Shown: positions 51,615-59,839 of the stretch, piece after piece
How positions within the stretch are numbered: the stretch's first letter is position 1
Layout: every line of letters starts with the position of its first letter
The notes under the pieces: generated by a model
What the model was told of the DNA's origin: nothing
What the model saw: the letters and a program-made list of their open reading frames with translations, nothing else
Databases searched by the model: none
Translations under genes and position numbers: made by a program
Assembly: GCF_003383095.1 (NCBI RefSeq)
Contig: NZ_PSYW01000001.1
Coordinates: 868,001-932,000 of the forward strand
Direction of reading: 5' to 3'
From: Haloferax sp. Atlit-12N
Lineage (GTDB): Archaea; Halobacteriota; Halobacteria; Halobacteriales; Haloferacaceae
Length of the DNA stretch: 64,000 nt

Positions 51615-52186
51615 CCGTACAACACCGTACCAACGTGTCGTTCATTGTCGGGAGTCGAGCGAGCACACCCATATACGTATTGCGTTCGAACGGCTCGGAC
51701 ACTGACCGCGGACGCGGCCGTCGTCCCGCCTGCTGTGAGAGAGTCATCGCTGAGGGTTCGCCGTACGCGCGTCGACCCGAAATGTGCTCAGGTTCGCTAC
51801 AAAGATTACCGCGCCGAAGCGGCGATTGGGACCGAAGAGAAAGTTAGATATTACACAATACTCTCTGACAGAGGACCACTGGTCACGAACTAGCCCCAGG
51901 CCAGAATTCGATGAAAATCAGATATACATGGGATACCAGCCCAATCACAATACATATAGTATTATTTCAAACTATACCTGTGTCATATATTCTGCCCGAT
52001 CATCATACATGATCTACACAATATTGCTTGTGTATTATATGAACATATCTAATCGCCCGAACTACACGGTTCTAACAAACAATAGTTAACAGACCACACA
52101 GCGTAGATATAGCTGTATCCGCCGCGGTCGGCGAGCGAACGCGCGGCCGTCCGCGGACGGGTGCGGCGGAGAGGAGAGAACACAGA
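51615..52186. other. AT-rich intergenic region
   Basis: A 572-bp gap between the divergent ACT gene and the ester-cyclase gene. About 51845-52090 is markedly AT-rich. It contains a short inverted repeat (GATCAT at 51998 and ATGATC at 52009). A 101-codon ORF (51784-52089) has Tyr/Ile-rich composition unlike haloarchaeal proteins and is not annotated. Confidence 0.5.
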
Positions 52187-52633
52187 ATGGCATCAGCAAG
52201 CACACCGACACCGACGCCGACGGGGAACGAGCGAATCGCTCGACGCTTCCCGGAGGAAGTCGCGGGCGAGGGGAACATCGGCCTCATCGACGAGATTTGT
52301 GCCGAGGACGTCCTCGACCACAGCCCGCTCGGAGAGGTCCGCGGACGCGACGAACTCAAAGCGCAGATTTCGGGCATTCGAGACTCGTTCAGCGACTTCT
52401 CGGCGACGGTCGAAGACGCGATTACGGAGGGTGACACGGTCGCGATGCGCGTCACGCTCCGCGGGACGCACGACGGCACGTTCATGGGCATCGAACCGAC
52501 CGGGAAGACCGTCGAGGTCGGCAACATGGTGTTCACCCGCATCGAAGACGACATGATAGCCGAGCGGTGGGTCCAACCGGACATGCTCGGCATGCTCACG
52601 CAACTCGGTGCGGTGGAACTACCTGAGGCGTAA
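52187..52633 (+). CDS. SnoaL-like ester cyclase / NTF2-fold protein
   Basis: A 148-residue NTF2-fold protein. The motif IDEICAEDVLDHSPLGEVRG, then RDSFSDFSATVEDAITEGDTVAMRVTLRGTHDG, fits polyketide-cyclase (SnoaL) families. In archaea such proteins are usually assigned only as 'ester cyclase'. Whether it is an enzyme is unknown. It is a single gene whose 3' end faces the gene at 52869. Confidence 0.83.
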   Translation: MASASTPTPTPTGNERIARRFPEEVAGEGNIGLIDEICAEDVLDHSPLGEVRGRDELKAQISGIRDSFSDFSATVEDAITEGDTVAMRVTLRGTHDGTFMGIEPTGKTVEVGNMVFTRIEDDMIAERWVQPDMLGMLTQLGAVELPEA

Positions 52634-52763
52634 CTAACGAGAACGATACTTTTTGCGCGACGGACGCGCCGCTCGGCAACTGAGAAGGAAGCACGGGCGA
52701 CCGGGCACCCGCCCGCACTCCACGGACACTGGGGAAAAACCTCCCCTGTATACGCAACCCAAG

Positions 52764-52781
52764 TGCAGGTATCTACCTGCA
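52764..52781. terminator. 18-bp palindrome between convergent genes
   Basis: TGCAGGTA at 52764-52771 and TACCTGCA at 52774-52781 are perfectly complementary with a 2-nt loop. It lies between the 3' ends of two converging genes (52633 and 52869). A bidirectional terminator is plausible; a protein-binding palindrome is possible too. Confidence 0.45.
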
Positions 52782-52868
52782 GTAGACGCTACAACGTCAT
52801 CTGTTAAAACATTTTTCAAGTGTCATATGCGACGTGTGGACACAGTCCACCCGGCGGCGGCTGACGAG

Positions 52869-53600
52869 TCACCCGTCGAACTTCGAGAGTCGGCGGCGCT
52901 CCTGTGCGAGGATTCGCGCCCAGTAGTCGAACAGGACGCTGTCGATGTCGTACACGTCGGCGATGCGTCGGACCCACTCGTCGTCCGAAAACAGCAGTCG
53001 CTGGAACGTCCGGACGTCGGGGTCGAGTTCGGTCCGCCGGCCGGTGTAGTAGGCGACGGTCTGCTCGCGGGTCCGCTCGACCAACAGCGGGGGGACGAAG
53101 ATGCCCGACTCCCGGGCGACGTAGGTGAACCACTCCAGATGGAGAATCGCGTCGGCGAGGACGAACCGCTCGGCGAAGCCGTCGACGTACGCCGTCGCCG
53201 GTCGCCCGTCGACGTACACGTCTTCCGGGCGGGAGAACCGCGGCACCGACAGGTGCGGGAGGTCGTCGGCGTAGCGCTCGGCGACCCGCCGAAGTCGGAC
53301 GTCCACGTAGGCGCAGGGCCCCGCGAGGCCGAGTTCGTACCACAGCGGCATCCACTGACAGAACGGGTCGCAGAACACCGCGTCGGCCAGCAGGTCGGCG
53401 GCGACCGAACGGGCGAGGTCCGGGGGCAGGTCGGTCCGTCCCGCGCGCATGGCGTCTGTCGCGCGGACCACCCGCGACTCGAAGTCGCCGACGCGGAGGC
53501 CCATGCCCGCGGCTACGTCGTGAACGTACTCGGCACCGATTCGGTACCAGTCTGCGAAGTCGGCCGGTCGACGGAGTCGAAGGAGGCGCAGAACAGTCAC
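52869..53600 (-). CDS. Conserved haloarchaeal protein, unrecognised
   Basis: A 243-residue soluble protein, rich in Arg and aromatic residues (DWYRIGAEYVHDVAAGMGLRV, VLADAILHLEWFTYVARESG, WVRRIADVYDIDSVLFDYWARI). The acidic, GC-rich codon pattern is that of a real gene. It starts with GTG 53600. No motif was recognised. I propose no function. Confidence 0.7.
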   Translation of the reverse strand: MTVLRLLRLRRPADFADWYRIGAEYVHDVAAGMGLRVGDFESRVVRATDAMRAGRTDLPPDLARSVAADLLADAVFCDPFCQWMPLWYELGLAGPCAYVDVRLRRVAERYADDLPHLSVPRFSRPEDVYVDGRPATAYVDGFAERFVLADAILHLEWFTYVARESGIFVPPLLVERTREQTVAYYTGRRTELDPDVRTFQRLLFSDDEWVRRIADVYDIDSVLFDYWARILAQERRRLSKFDG

Positions 53601-53707
53601 AGGAGAACTACGGGTGACGGCGGTTTGGCTCTATCCCCGTTGCGAACGGAAGACGGCGCGGTCGACGGGCGATTCCCGCGGCGGCGACGGCGACGCGAGG
53701 GCGGCAC

Positions 53708-54163
53708 CTACCGGCGGTCGAACGAGAGCGCGAGCGGCGTCGCGTTGCTCAGGTTGTCGCTGACCGGACAGCGCGATTCGACCGCGGAGAGCCACGCGCC
53801 GATGGTCTCGGCGTCGGCGTCGACGTCGGCGGTGACCGCGACGCGAACCTCCTCGTAGCCGGCGCGGGCGTCGTCGCCCTTGCCCATGAACTTCGCGGGG
53901 TTCAGATCGCCCTCGATGGAGATCTCGAGGTCCCGTACGTCGAGGTCCATCTCGCGGGCGACCACGTGGGCCGTGACGTTCAGACAGCCGGCGAGCGCGC
54001 CGAGGAGGTACTCGACGGGGTTCGGACCGGCGTTCGCTCCACCGAGCGATTCGGGCTCGTCGACGACGAACTCGAAGCCACGGGTGGAGACGCGGGTCTC
54101 GGTGGGCGATGCGGCTTCCGCGGCGACGGCGAAGGTCAGGGTCTGGGATTTCTCGGCGGACAT
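53708..54163 (-). CDS. OsmC-family protein
   Basis: A 151-residue OsmC/Ohr-like protein. The conserved GPNPVEYLLGALAGCLNVTAH has the resolving or active Cys, and RCPVSDNLSNATPL has the second Cys typical of this family. These enzymes reduce organic or acyl peroxides. ATG 54163 is preferred over an upstream ATG at 54196. It lies near the MinD-like operon but is separated from it. Confidence 0.9.
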   Translation of the reverse strand: MSAEKSQTLTFAVAAEAASPTETRVSTRGFEFVVDEPESLGGANAGPNPVEYLLGALAGCLNVTAHVVAREMDLDVRDLEISIEGDLNPAKFMGKGDDARAGYEEVRVAVTADVDADAETIGAWLSAVESRCPVSDNLSNATPLALSFDRR

Positions 54164-54227
54164 GCCTAAAGAGAGACGCGCCGGGACGATAGCCACAGAA
54201 GACGGTTCTCAGCCCTCGGGAAGCGTG

Positions 54228-54812
54228 TTAGCGGCTGTCTGTCCCGGGTTCTATCGCGGCCGAATCGCCCGCATCGTCCGCCAGCACGTCGTCGAGTCCC
54301 CACTCCGACGCCCTCGCGCGGGCCTCCTCGCGGGCCTCGGACCGAATCTCCTCGATTGCGTCGGCGTCGGCGAGGAACGCTTCGACTGCGCTCTGGTCGC
54401 GGCCCTCTTCGCGACGGGCGGCGGGGGCGGCGTCGACGGTCTGTTCGGCCAACCGCTCGTCGCCGGCGAGGACGCGGGCCGGCTCGCCCGGCGGGATACG
54501 GAACGCCTCGACCTCGTGGGCGTCCGCGAGGGCCGCGGCGTCGACGGCGTGGACCGCGGCGCGGGTCGGACCGGTGACCGCGAATCCCTCCAACCCGTCG
54601 CGGCCGCCGACCTCGCGCTCCGTGTCGTAGGCGAGGACGGGGATCCCGTCTTCGAACGTGACGACGCCGCGGGTGGTCTCGCCGAGGAGGAGCGCGTCCT
54701 GCGGCTCGAAGACGACGTAGCCGGTCAGTTCCTCATCGAGTACCGCCCGAAGGACCGCCGCGGCGTCGTCGACGACGCGCGACCGGCGGAGTTCGCCCCG
54801 TGGGATTCTCAT
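54228..54812 (-). CDS. Partner of the MinD-like ATPase, unrecognised
   Basis: A 194-residue acidic protein whose start overlaps the MinD-like gene stop by 4 bp. The first half looks folded (RRSRVVDDAAAVLRAVLDEELTGYVVFE, TRGVVTFEDGIPVLAYD). The second is charged and Ala/Glu-rich, partly helical. No known motif was seen. Coupling to a MinD-type ATPase hints at a role in positioning or a shared complex. That is inference only. Confidence 0.7.
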   Translation of the reverse strand: MRIPRGELRRSRVVDDAAAVLRAVLDEELTGYVVFEPQDALLLGETTRGVVTFEDGIPVLAYDTEREVGGRDGLEGFAVTGPTRAAVHAVDAAALADAHEVEAFRIPPGEPARVLAGDERLAEQTVDAAPAARREEGRDQSAVEAFLADADAIEEIRSEAREEARARASEWGLDDVLADDAGDSAAIEPGTDSR

Positions 54813-55582
54813 ATCCGCTCGGGGACGACGGCGCTTTTGAACCGCTCCGCCACGTCGCGGCCGTCGCCGTCGCGCACGTCGAGTCGGGCGGCCGCCTCGC
54901 GGAAGGCGTCGGCGGCCGGGTCGTCGGGGGCGTGCGCGAGGAGGGGTTTGCCCTCGCGGCGGGCCGCCCGGACCGCGTCGCTCTCGGGGACTGAAGCGAG
55001 CGTCTGCCCGCCGAAGTAGCGGCCGGCCTGCTCGGCGATTCGGTCGACGTTCTCGTCGGGTTGCACGCGGTTGAACACCACGCCCGCCGTGTCGGTGCCG
55101 TACGAGTGGGCGTACTCCTGGACTTTCAGCCCGTCGGACAGCGACGGCACGGTGGGCTGGAGGACGACGACGATGCGGTCCGCGAGGACGACCGGAAGCA
55201 CCGCGCTCTTCGAGCCGAGCGCGGCGGGCGAATCGAGGAGGAGCACGTCCGTGTCGGCGGCGAGTTCGGCAACCACGTCGCGGAGGCGACCAGGGTCTGC
55301 AGCCTCGAACGCCGCGAGACTCGTCCCGCAGGGGACGACCGACATGCCGAACCGCTCGTACACCGCGTCGGACACGGCAGCGTCGCGCTCGTCGACGAGT
55401 AAGTCGTGGAGCGTCACGTCGGCGTCGTCCAACCCGGCGTGGAACAGCAGGTTCGCCATGCCCGTGTCCGCGTCGATGACGGTCACGTCGTAGTCCTCGG
55501 CGAGCGCCATCCCCAGCGCGAGCGTACTCGTCGTCTTCCCCGTGCCGCCCTTCCCGCTGGCGACGGCGAACGCCTCGACCAT
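54809..55582 (-). CDS. MinD/ParA-family P-loop ATPase
   Basis: A 257-residue ATPase. The deviant Walker A is ASGKGGTGKTTSTLALG, switch I and II include DADTGMANLL and LLLDSPAALG, and the later VLQPTVPSLSDGLKV is typical of MinD/ParA proteins. I chose ATG 55582, directly before the P-loop; earlier in-frame sequence looks non-coding. It probably positions a structure in the cell, or segregates cargo, with the protein encoded downstream. Archaeal MinD paralogues serve motility or chemotaxis, so its exact role is open. Confidence 0.9.
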   Translation of the reverse strand: MVEAFAVASGKGGTGKTTSTLALGMALAEDYDVTVIDADTGMANLLFHAGLDDADVTLHDLLVDERDAAVSDAVYERFGMSVVPCGTSLAAFEAADPGRLRDVVAELAADTDVLLLDSPAALGSKSAVLPVVLADRIVVVLQPTVPSLSDGLKVQEYAHSYGTDTAGVVFNRVQPDENVDRIAEQAGRYFGGQTLASVPESDAVRAARREGKPLLAHAPDDPAADAFREAAARLDVRDGDGRDVAERFKSAVVPERI

Positions 55583-55691
55583 GCCCCCACGTGCCCGGTG
55601 ATTTCGCATAAGTGTTCGGAACGGCTGTGGACGCGCGCCGACGAATGTCGTGTCAAACAGTAACAAGCATTAATAGTGAGGGCATCATGGT

Positions 55692-55814
55692 GTGAAACGA
55701 CCACTGATGTTCCGAATTGTCATCCAATCGTTCGCTTTCGCAGTCGATGGCTCGACGTTCGCGGTGTACGCGACCCTCCTCACCATCGCGTTCATCGTCT
55801 ATCTGAATCGGTGA
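55692..55814 (+). CDS. 40-residue single-TM microprotein
   Basis: A short ORF with a GTG start at 55692 and TGA stop 55812-55814, or a 35-residue version from ATG 55707. It encodes a basic N-terminus (KRPLMFR), then a hydrophobic helix (AVYATLLTIAFIVYL) and an NR tail. It lies between the divergent MinD-like gene and the convergent cobD paralogue. The helix and basic residues suggest a real membrane peptide, but no homology was checked. Confidence 0.5.
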   Translation: MKRPLMFRIVIQSFAFAVDGSTFAVYATLLTIAFIVYLNR

Positions 55815-55934
55815 CTCGGCGCGGTTCGGGACGCGATGGTGAGCGCGTTTCGCGGCTCCGGCGGGGAGAAAGTGGGCCCGAGACCCACTGGCGGCCGCTT
55901 CGATGCGTCGAAAGCGAGACGCGACCGTGGCGGC

Positions 55935-56948
55935 TCAGTCCGCTTCGGCGAGCGCGTCGAGCAGGCGGTCGTTCTCGTCCGGGCGGCGGACGTTGATTCT
56001 GACGTGCGAGTCGAGCCGCTGGTAGTCGCGAGCGTCGCGGACGGCGAAGCCGCGGCGTCGGGTCTCGTGGAGGACGCGGTCGACGTCGTCGGCGCGGAAC
56101 AAGACGAGCGTACTATCGGCCGGGTGCGGGTCGTAGCCGAGTCGGTCCAGCCCCGCGATTATCCGCGGGCGCTCCCGTTCGACCCGGTCGCGCGTCGCTT
56201 CGAGGAAGTCGTCCTGTTTGAGACAGAACGTCGCGACTTCTACCGCGGGGGCCGACAGCACCCACGTACAGCGCGCTCGCGAGAGCCGGTCGCCGAGGTC
56301 GCCCGTCGCGGCCGCGAAGCCCGCGCGGAGCGAGGGGACGCCGAAGACGTTCGTCACCGAGTGGAGGGCGATGACGCCGTCGAGGCCGGCCGTGCTCGGG
56401 AGGCGCGTGAAGCCGAGGTACGACTCGTCGACGATGACGGGCGTGTCAGCCCGGCGGCAGTCGTCGATGAACGCCCGAAGCTCGTCTCGCGGGTAGGCCG
56501 TCCCGAGCGGGTTCGCTGGGTAGCTGAGAATCACCGCCGCATGCTCGGCGGGGTCGACGGTTTCGAGCAGGCGGTCGTGGGGAACGTGGACCGGCTCGCC
56601 GCCTTGGAGCCGGATCTCGCGGGCGTACTCGCCACAGCAGGGGGCCGGGAGCGCCACGCTGTCGCCCGGCGAGACGGTTACCCCGACGGCGAGCCGCATC
56701 GCCTCGATGACGCCTGCGGCGGGGACGACATCCTCGGGGTGACAACCCACGAACTCCGCGGCGGCGACGCGGAACCGCGAGTAGTCGTCCAACGAGTACC
56801 GCTGTGACGTGGAAAGCGCCGATTCGTAGACGCCGGCGATTCCGGGCGGGCGTTCCGGGTTCGAGCCGGTGCTGAAATCGACGAGGGAGTGGTCGGCGGT
56901 CCCGCCGTGGGTCACGTGGTCGACGTCGGAAACGGAACCGGGGTCCAT
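55935..56948 (-). CDS. CobD-like aminotransferase-fold paralogue with PLP lysine replaced by Asn
   Basis: A 337-residue protein of the aspartate-aminotransferase (fold I) CobD family. The substrate and cofactor loops look kept: SYPANPLGTAYPRDEL, VDESYLGF and a C-terminal VRINVRRPDEND. But the Schiff-base lysine that anchors PLP is Asn200 in SVTNVFGVPSLRAGF; the paralogue at 57775 has Lys199 in SLTKMFGLPG. It probably cannot carry out normal threonine-phosphate decarboxylation. It lies downstream of the cobalamin operon on the same strand. A scaffold or regulatory role is possible. Confidence 0.82.
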   Translation of the reverse strand: MDPGSVSDVDHVTHGGTADHSLVDFSTGSNPERPPGIAGVYESALSTSQRYSLDDYSRFRVAAAEFVGCHPEDVVPAAGVIEAMRLAVGVTVSPGDSVALPAPCCGEYAREIRLQGGEPVHVPHDRLLETVDPAEHAAVILSYPANPLGTAYPRDELRAFIDDCRRADTPVIVDESYLGFTRLPSTAGLDGVIALHSVTNVFGVPSLRAGFAAATGDLGDRLSRARCTWVLSAPAVEVATFCLKQDDFLEATRDRVERERPRIIAGLDRLGYDPHPADSTLVLFRADDVDRVLHETRRRGFAVRDARDYQRLDSHVRINVRRPDENDRLLDALAEAD

Positions 56949-57047
56949 ACCAACGTGCTAGCCACCAACCATAATCAAGGCTTCTGCGGGGACCATTTAT
57001 CTACCACCGTTGATTTCTCGGCCAAGAAGGCGTTTCGCCGGCGGTTC

Positions 57048-57782
57048 TCAAATCGAAGAGACGGTCGCGCGGTCGTCGGCGACGACGCCGTAGCTCGCCT
57101 CGTCGACGCCCCGCGGAATCGGGTCGGCGTCGTACCGCGAATCGATGCTCGCGAGCACCGCGTCGCGGACGCAGACCCGCGCCGCGTTGCCGACTTCGGT
57201 CGCGCTCCCCGAGAACGTCACCGAGTCGCCGGTGGGGTCGCACGCGGCGACGACCGCGTCGGTCGTCGTCCCCGGCGCGCCGCAACGCGCGAGGAGCGTC
57301 GCCGCCTTCGCCTCGACGGCCACGGCGACGAGGTTCGCAAGCGCACCCGGCTCCAGCGACCGGGTCGTCCCGACGAAAACGTTGACCGTGCCGACCGAGC
57401 CGTCTCGCTCGGCGTCGCCGACGACTGCCGCGTCAGACGTGTCTGACTCGTCGCACTTCCCCATCGACTCGCCGTCTATCGGGAGCTCCGCCGGGTTCGA
57501 CACGCCCGCGGTGGCGACCACCTCGACCGGGCCGAACCGGGCGCGTCGGGCGTGTTCCTGCCCCACGCCCGTCAGGAGTGTCGGCCCGCGCTCATCGAAC
57601 TCGGCCGCCGAGAGCCGCCGCTCGACGTACGCGTCGAGGTCCGTCTCGGGCCAGCCCTCGGGGACGGTGACGTTGAACGCGGCATCGGCCTGCGACTCGC
57701 CGCCGGCGTAGCCCGTCGAGAGCCAGCGCGTGTCCGGACGAATCAGCCGACAGACGCCGTCGCGGCGCGTCGCCTCAAACAT
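57048..57782 (-). CDS. cbiZ: Adenosylcobinamide amidohydrolase CbiZ
   Basis: A 244-residue CbiZ enzyme, which removes the nucleotide-loop side chain of salvaged cobinamide to give cobyric acid. The family blocks include LLTGVGQEHARRARFGPVEVVATAGVSNPAE and GTVNVFVGTTRSLEPGALANLVAVAVEAKAATLL, then CGAPGTTTDAVVAACDPTG. It overlaps the 3' end of cobD (57775) by 8 bp, so the two are translationally coupled. CbiZ with CobY and CobS fits a cobamide-salvaging archaeon. Confidence 0.92.
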   Translation of the reverse strand: MFEATRRDGVCRLIRPDTRWLSTGYAGGESQADAAFNVTVPEGWPETDLDAYVERRLSAAEFDERGPTLLTGVGQEHARRARFGPVEVVATAGVSNPAELPIDGESMGKCDESDTSDAAVVGDAERDGSVGTVNVFVGTTRSLEPGALANLVAVAVEAKAATLLARCGAPGTTTDAVVAACDPTGDSVTFSGSATEVGNAARVCVRDAVLASIDSRYDADPIPRGVDEASYGVVADDRATVSSI

Positions 57783-58797
57783 CGGTGGCGACGGCGGCGA
57801 GCGCCCGGAGCAGTTCGTCGTTCTCGTCGGGGCGTTTCACCGCGACGCGGACGTGCGAGTCGAGCGTCGGAAACGTCGTCGCGTCCCGGATGGCGACCCC
57901 GTGGTCGCGGGCGGTCTCGACCACCGCGTCCACGTCGCGGTCGCCGACGTCGAGGAGGAAAAACGGCGCGTCCGACGGGTACACGTCGAAGGCCTCGGAC
58001 AGCGTCTCGCGGAGTCGCTCGCGCTCGTCCGCGACGCGCTCTCGCGTGCGCGAGACGAACTCGGCGTCGTCCATGCAGTACGTGCCGACGGCGGCCGCGG
58101 GCGTGGAGAGCGACCACGCCCGCCGGGCCACGGCGAGTCGGTCGCCGAGGTCGCCGGTGGCGACGGCGAAGCCGGCGCGGATGCCCGGCAGGCCGAACAT
58201 CTTCGTCAGCGAGCGAGCGACGACGACGCCGGATTCGCCCGCGAGGCTCGGTTCGTCGGTGAAATCGAGGAACGCCTCGTCGACGACGAGGACCGTGTCG
58301 ACCTCGCGGCAGCGCGCCGCGAACGCCCGGAGGTCGTCGGCGGGCGCGAGTTCGCCCGTCGGGTTGTTCGGCGTGCAGACGACTGCGACCGCGTGGTCCG
58401 CGGGGTCGGCATCGAGTATCGCGTCGTGGGCGACGGGAACCGGCTCCGCGCCCTGCAGGCGAATTTCACGGTCGTACTCTCCAAAACTTGGTTGAGGGAC
58501 GAGCGCGGTGTCGCCGGGTGAGAGCGTCACCTCGAACGCGAGTCGCAGGGCTTCGAGACCGCCCGCGGTCGGCACGACCGCTGCAGGGACACAGCCGACG
58601 TAGTCGCCGGCGGCTCCCCGGAAGTCAGCGTAGTCGTCGTCGGGGTAGCGGGTCGAGGCGTCGAACGCCTCGCGGTACACCGCCTCGACGCCGTCGGGAC
58701 GCTCGGGGTTCGTGTTCGCGCTGAAGTCGAGGACGGTCGGGTCGGTCGTCCCGCCGTGAGGGACGCGGCTCCCCGTCCGGACGGATTCAGGGTCCAT
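57775..58797 (-). CDS. cobD: L-threonine-O-3-phosphate decarboxylase CobD
   Basis: A 340-residue PLP enzyme that makes (R)-1-amino-2-propanol O-2-phosphate for the cobalamin linker. The substrate-binding DFSANTNPERPDG, PNNPTGELAPADDL, VDEAFLDF and the PLP Lys199 in SLTKMFGLPGIRAGF are all intact, and VAVKRPDENDELL is near the C-terminus. It is in the order cbiB-cobS-cobY-cobT-cobD-cbiZ. The start ATG 58797 overlaps the cobT stop. Confidence 0.92.
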   Translation of the reverse strand: MDPESVRTGSRVPHGGTTDPTVLDFSANTNPERPDGVEAVYREAFDASTRYPDDDYADFRGAAGDYVGCVPAAVVPTAGGLEALRLAFEVTLSPGDTALVPQPSFGEYDREIRLQGAEPVPVAHDAILDADPADHAVAVVCTPNNPTGELAPADDLRAFAARCREVDTVLVVDEAFLDFTDEPSLAGESGVVVARSLTKMFGLPGIRAGFAVATGDLGDRLAVARRAWSLSTPAAAVGTYCMDDAEFVSRTRERVADERERLRETLSEAFDVYPSDAPFFLLDVGDRDVDAVVETARDHGVAIRDATTFPTLDSHVRVAVKRPDENDELLRALAAVATDV

Positions 58798-59839
58798 CGT
58801 CGATGTCGGCGTCAGCCTCGGTGTCGGCCCCGGCAGCGTCGGCCGTCGCGGTCCCGGTCTCGACCGCGTCGGGGTCCAACGTCGAGAGCACGTCGAGCGT
58901 GGCCGCCTCCACGTCGTCGAGGACACCCATTCGGTCGGCGAGCATGAGCGCGCCGCCCATACCCGCACCCTCCTTGGCCTCGCCCGCGTCGTAGCGGTCC
59001 AGCGGGTGCGTCTCGAAGCCGGGGTCAGTGACCGTCAGGTCCACGTCGAGCGCGTCTGCGGCGTCGGCCAGTTCGGGCACGTCGTCGGCGAGATACGAGG
59101 TGGTGGCGAGCGTCAGGTCGCCGTTCGCGCCGGCGTGGCGGGCGAGCGCGGCGGCCGCGAGCAGTTGGGTTCCGCCGCCGAGCGTCACGTCGATGCCGTT
59201 TTCGAGCGCGCCGACGGTGAGTCCGGCCACGACCGGAAGCACCGGGTCGCCGAGATAACGGGCGGCGCGCCGGGGCTTGTGGGCCGCGAAGCCGGGTTCG
59301 ACGTCGCTGGCTTCGAACGCCTCGGCGACGACCTCCTCTTTCAGGCTCGTCGGGTTGTCCGGCAGCGACGACGAGACGGGGAACTCCTCGCCGAGCGCGC
59401 GGAACACCGCGAGCGCCGTGGTCGTCCCGCCGGGGACGGTCTCGCCGATGACGAGTTCGTCCTCGGGGAGCGCGAGGCCCATCCGCCGGGCCGCCTCGAA
59501 CGCACCGGGGGCGGTCGGGACCGGTTCGCTCTCGCGGATGTCGCGGCCGGGTCGCGCGCCCACGTCGATGGTCGGCGCGGCGCTCGGCTTCGCGAGGCCG
59601 GCGTCCACGGTGAGCACGTCGAAGCCGGTGAGTTGCTTGACGGCGCGGGTGACGGCCGCAGGCGTCGGACAGCCCGTCGGACTGACCGGCGTCACCGGCG
59701 AGCGGACGGGCTCGCCGTACTCGATGATTTCGGCGTCGGCGCTCGGCGTGTGACCGACGAGCGAGGGGTCCGCGCCGGCGGCGCTGATGCCGGGAATCTT
59801 CGCCGTCTCGGTCGTGCCGGCGACGAGGACTACTCGCAT
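58787..59839 (-). CDS. cobT: Nicotinate-nucleotide-dimethylbenzimidazole phosphoribosyltransferase family protein CobT
   Basis: A 350-residue protein of the TIGR00303-type archaeal CobT family. Blocks are RVVLVAGTTETAKIPGIS, SPTGCPTPAAVTRAVKQL, DELVIGETVPGGTTTALAV and VTLGGGTQLLAAAALARHAGANG. It would activate the lower-ligand base for attachment to cobalamin. It is in the operon after cobY, and its stop overlaps the cobD start. The long Thr/Asp/Ala-rich C-terminus after about residue 330 is likely disordered. Confidence 0.9.
   Translation of the reverse strand: MRVVLVAGTTETAKIPGISAAGADPSLVGHTPSADAEIIEYGEPVRSPVTPVSPTGCPTPAAVTRAVKQLTGFDVLTVDAGLAKPSAAPTIDVGARPGRDIRESEPVPTAPGAFEAARRMGLALPEDELVIGETVPGGTTTALAVFRALGEEFPVSSSLPDNPTSLKEEVVAEAFEASDVEPGFAAHKPRRAARYLGDPVLPVVAGLTVGALENGIDVTLGGGTQLLAAAALARHAGANGDLTLATTSYLADDVPELADAADALDVDLTVTDPGFETHPLDRYDAGEAKEGAGMGGALMLADRMGVLDDVEAATLDVLSTLDPDAVETGTATADAAGADTEADADIDDGP

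Noticed and set aside
51784-52089. A 101-codon ORF in the AT-rich gap upstream of the ester-cyclase gene
   Set aside because: The sequence is rich in Tyr, Ile and Asn with no domain. It does not resemble haloarchaeal proteins.
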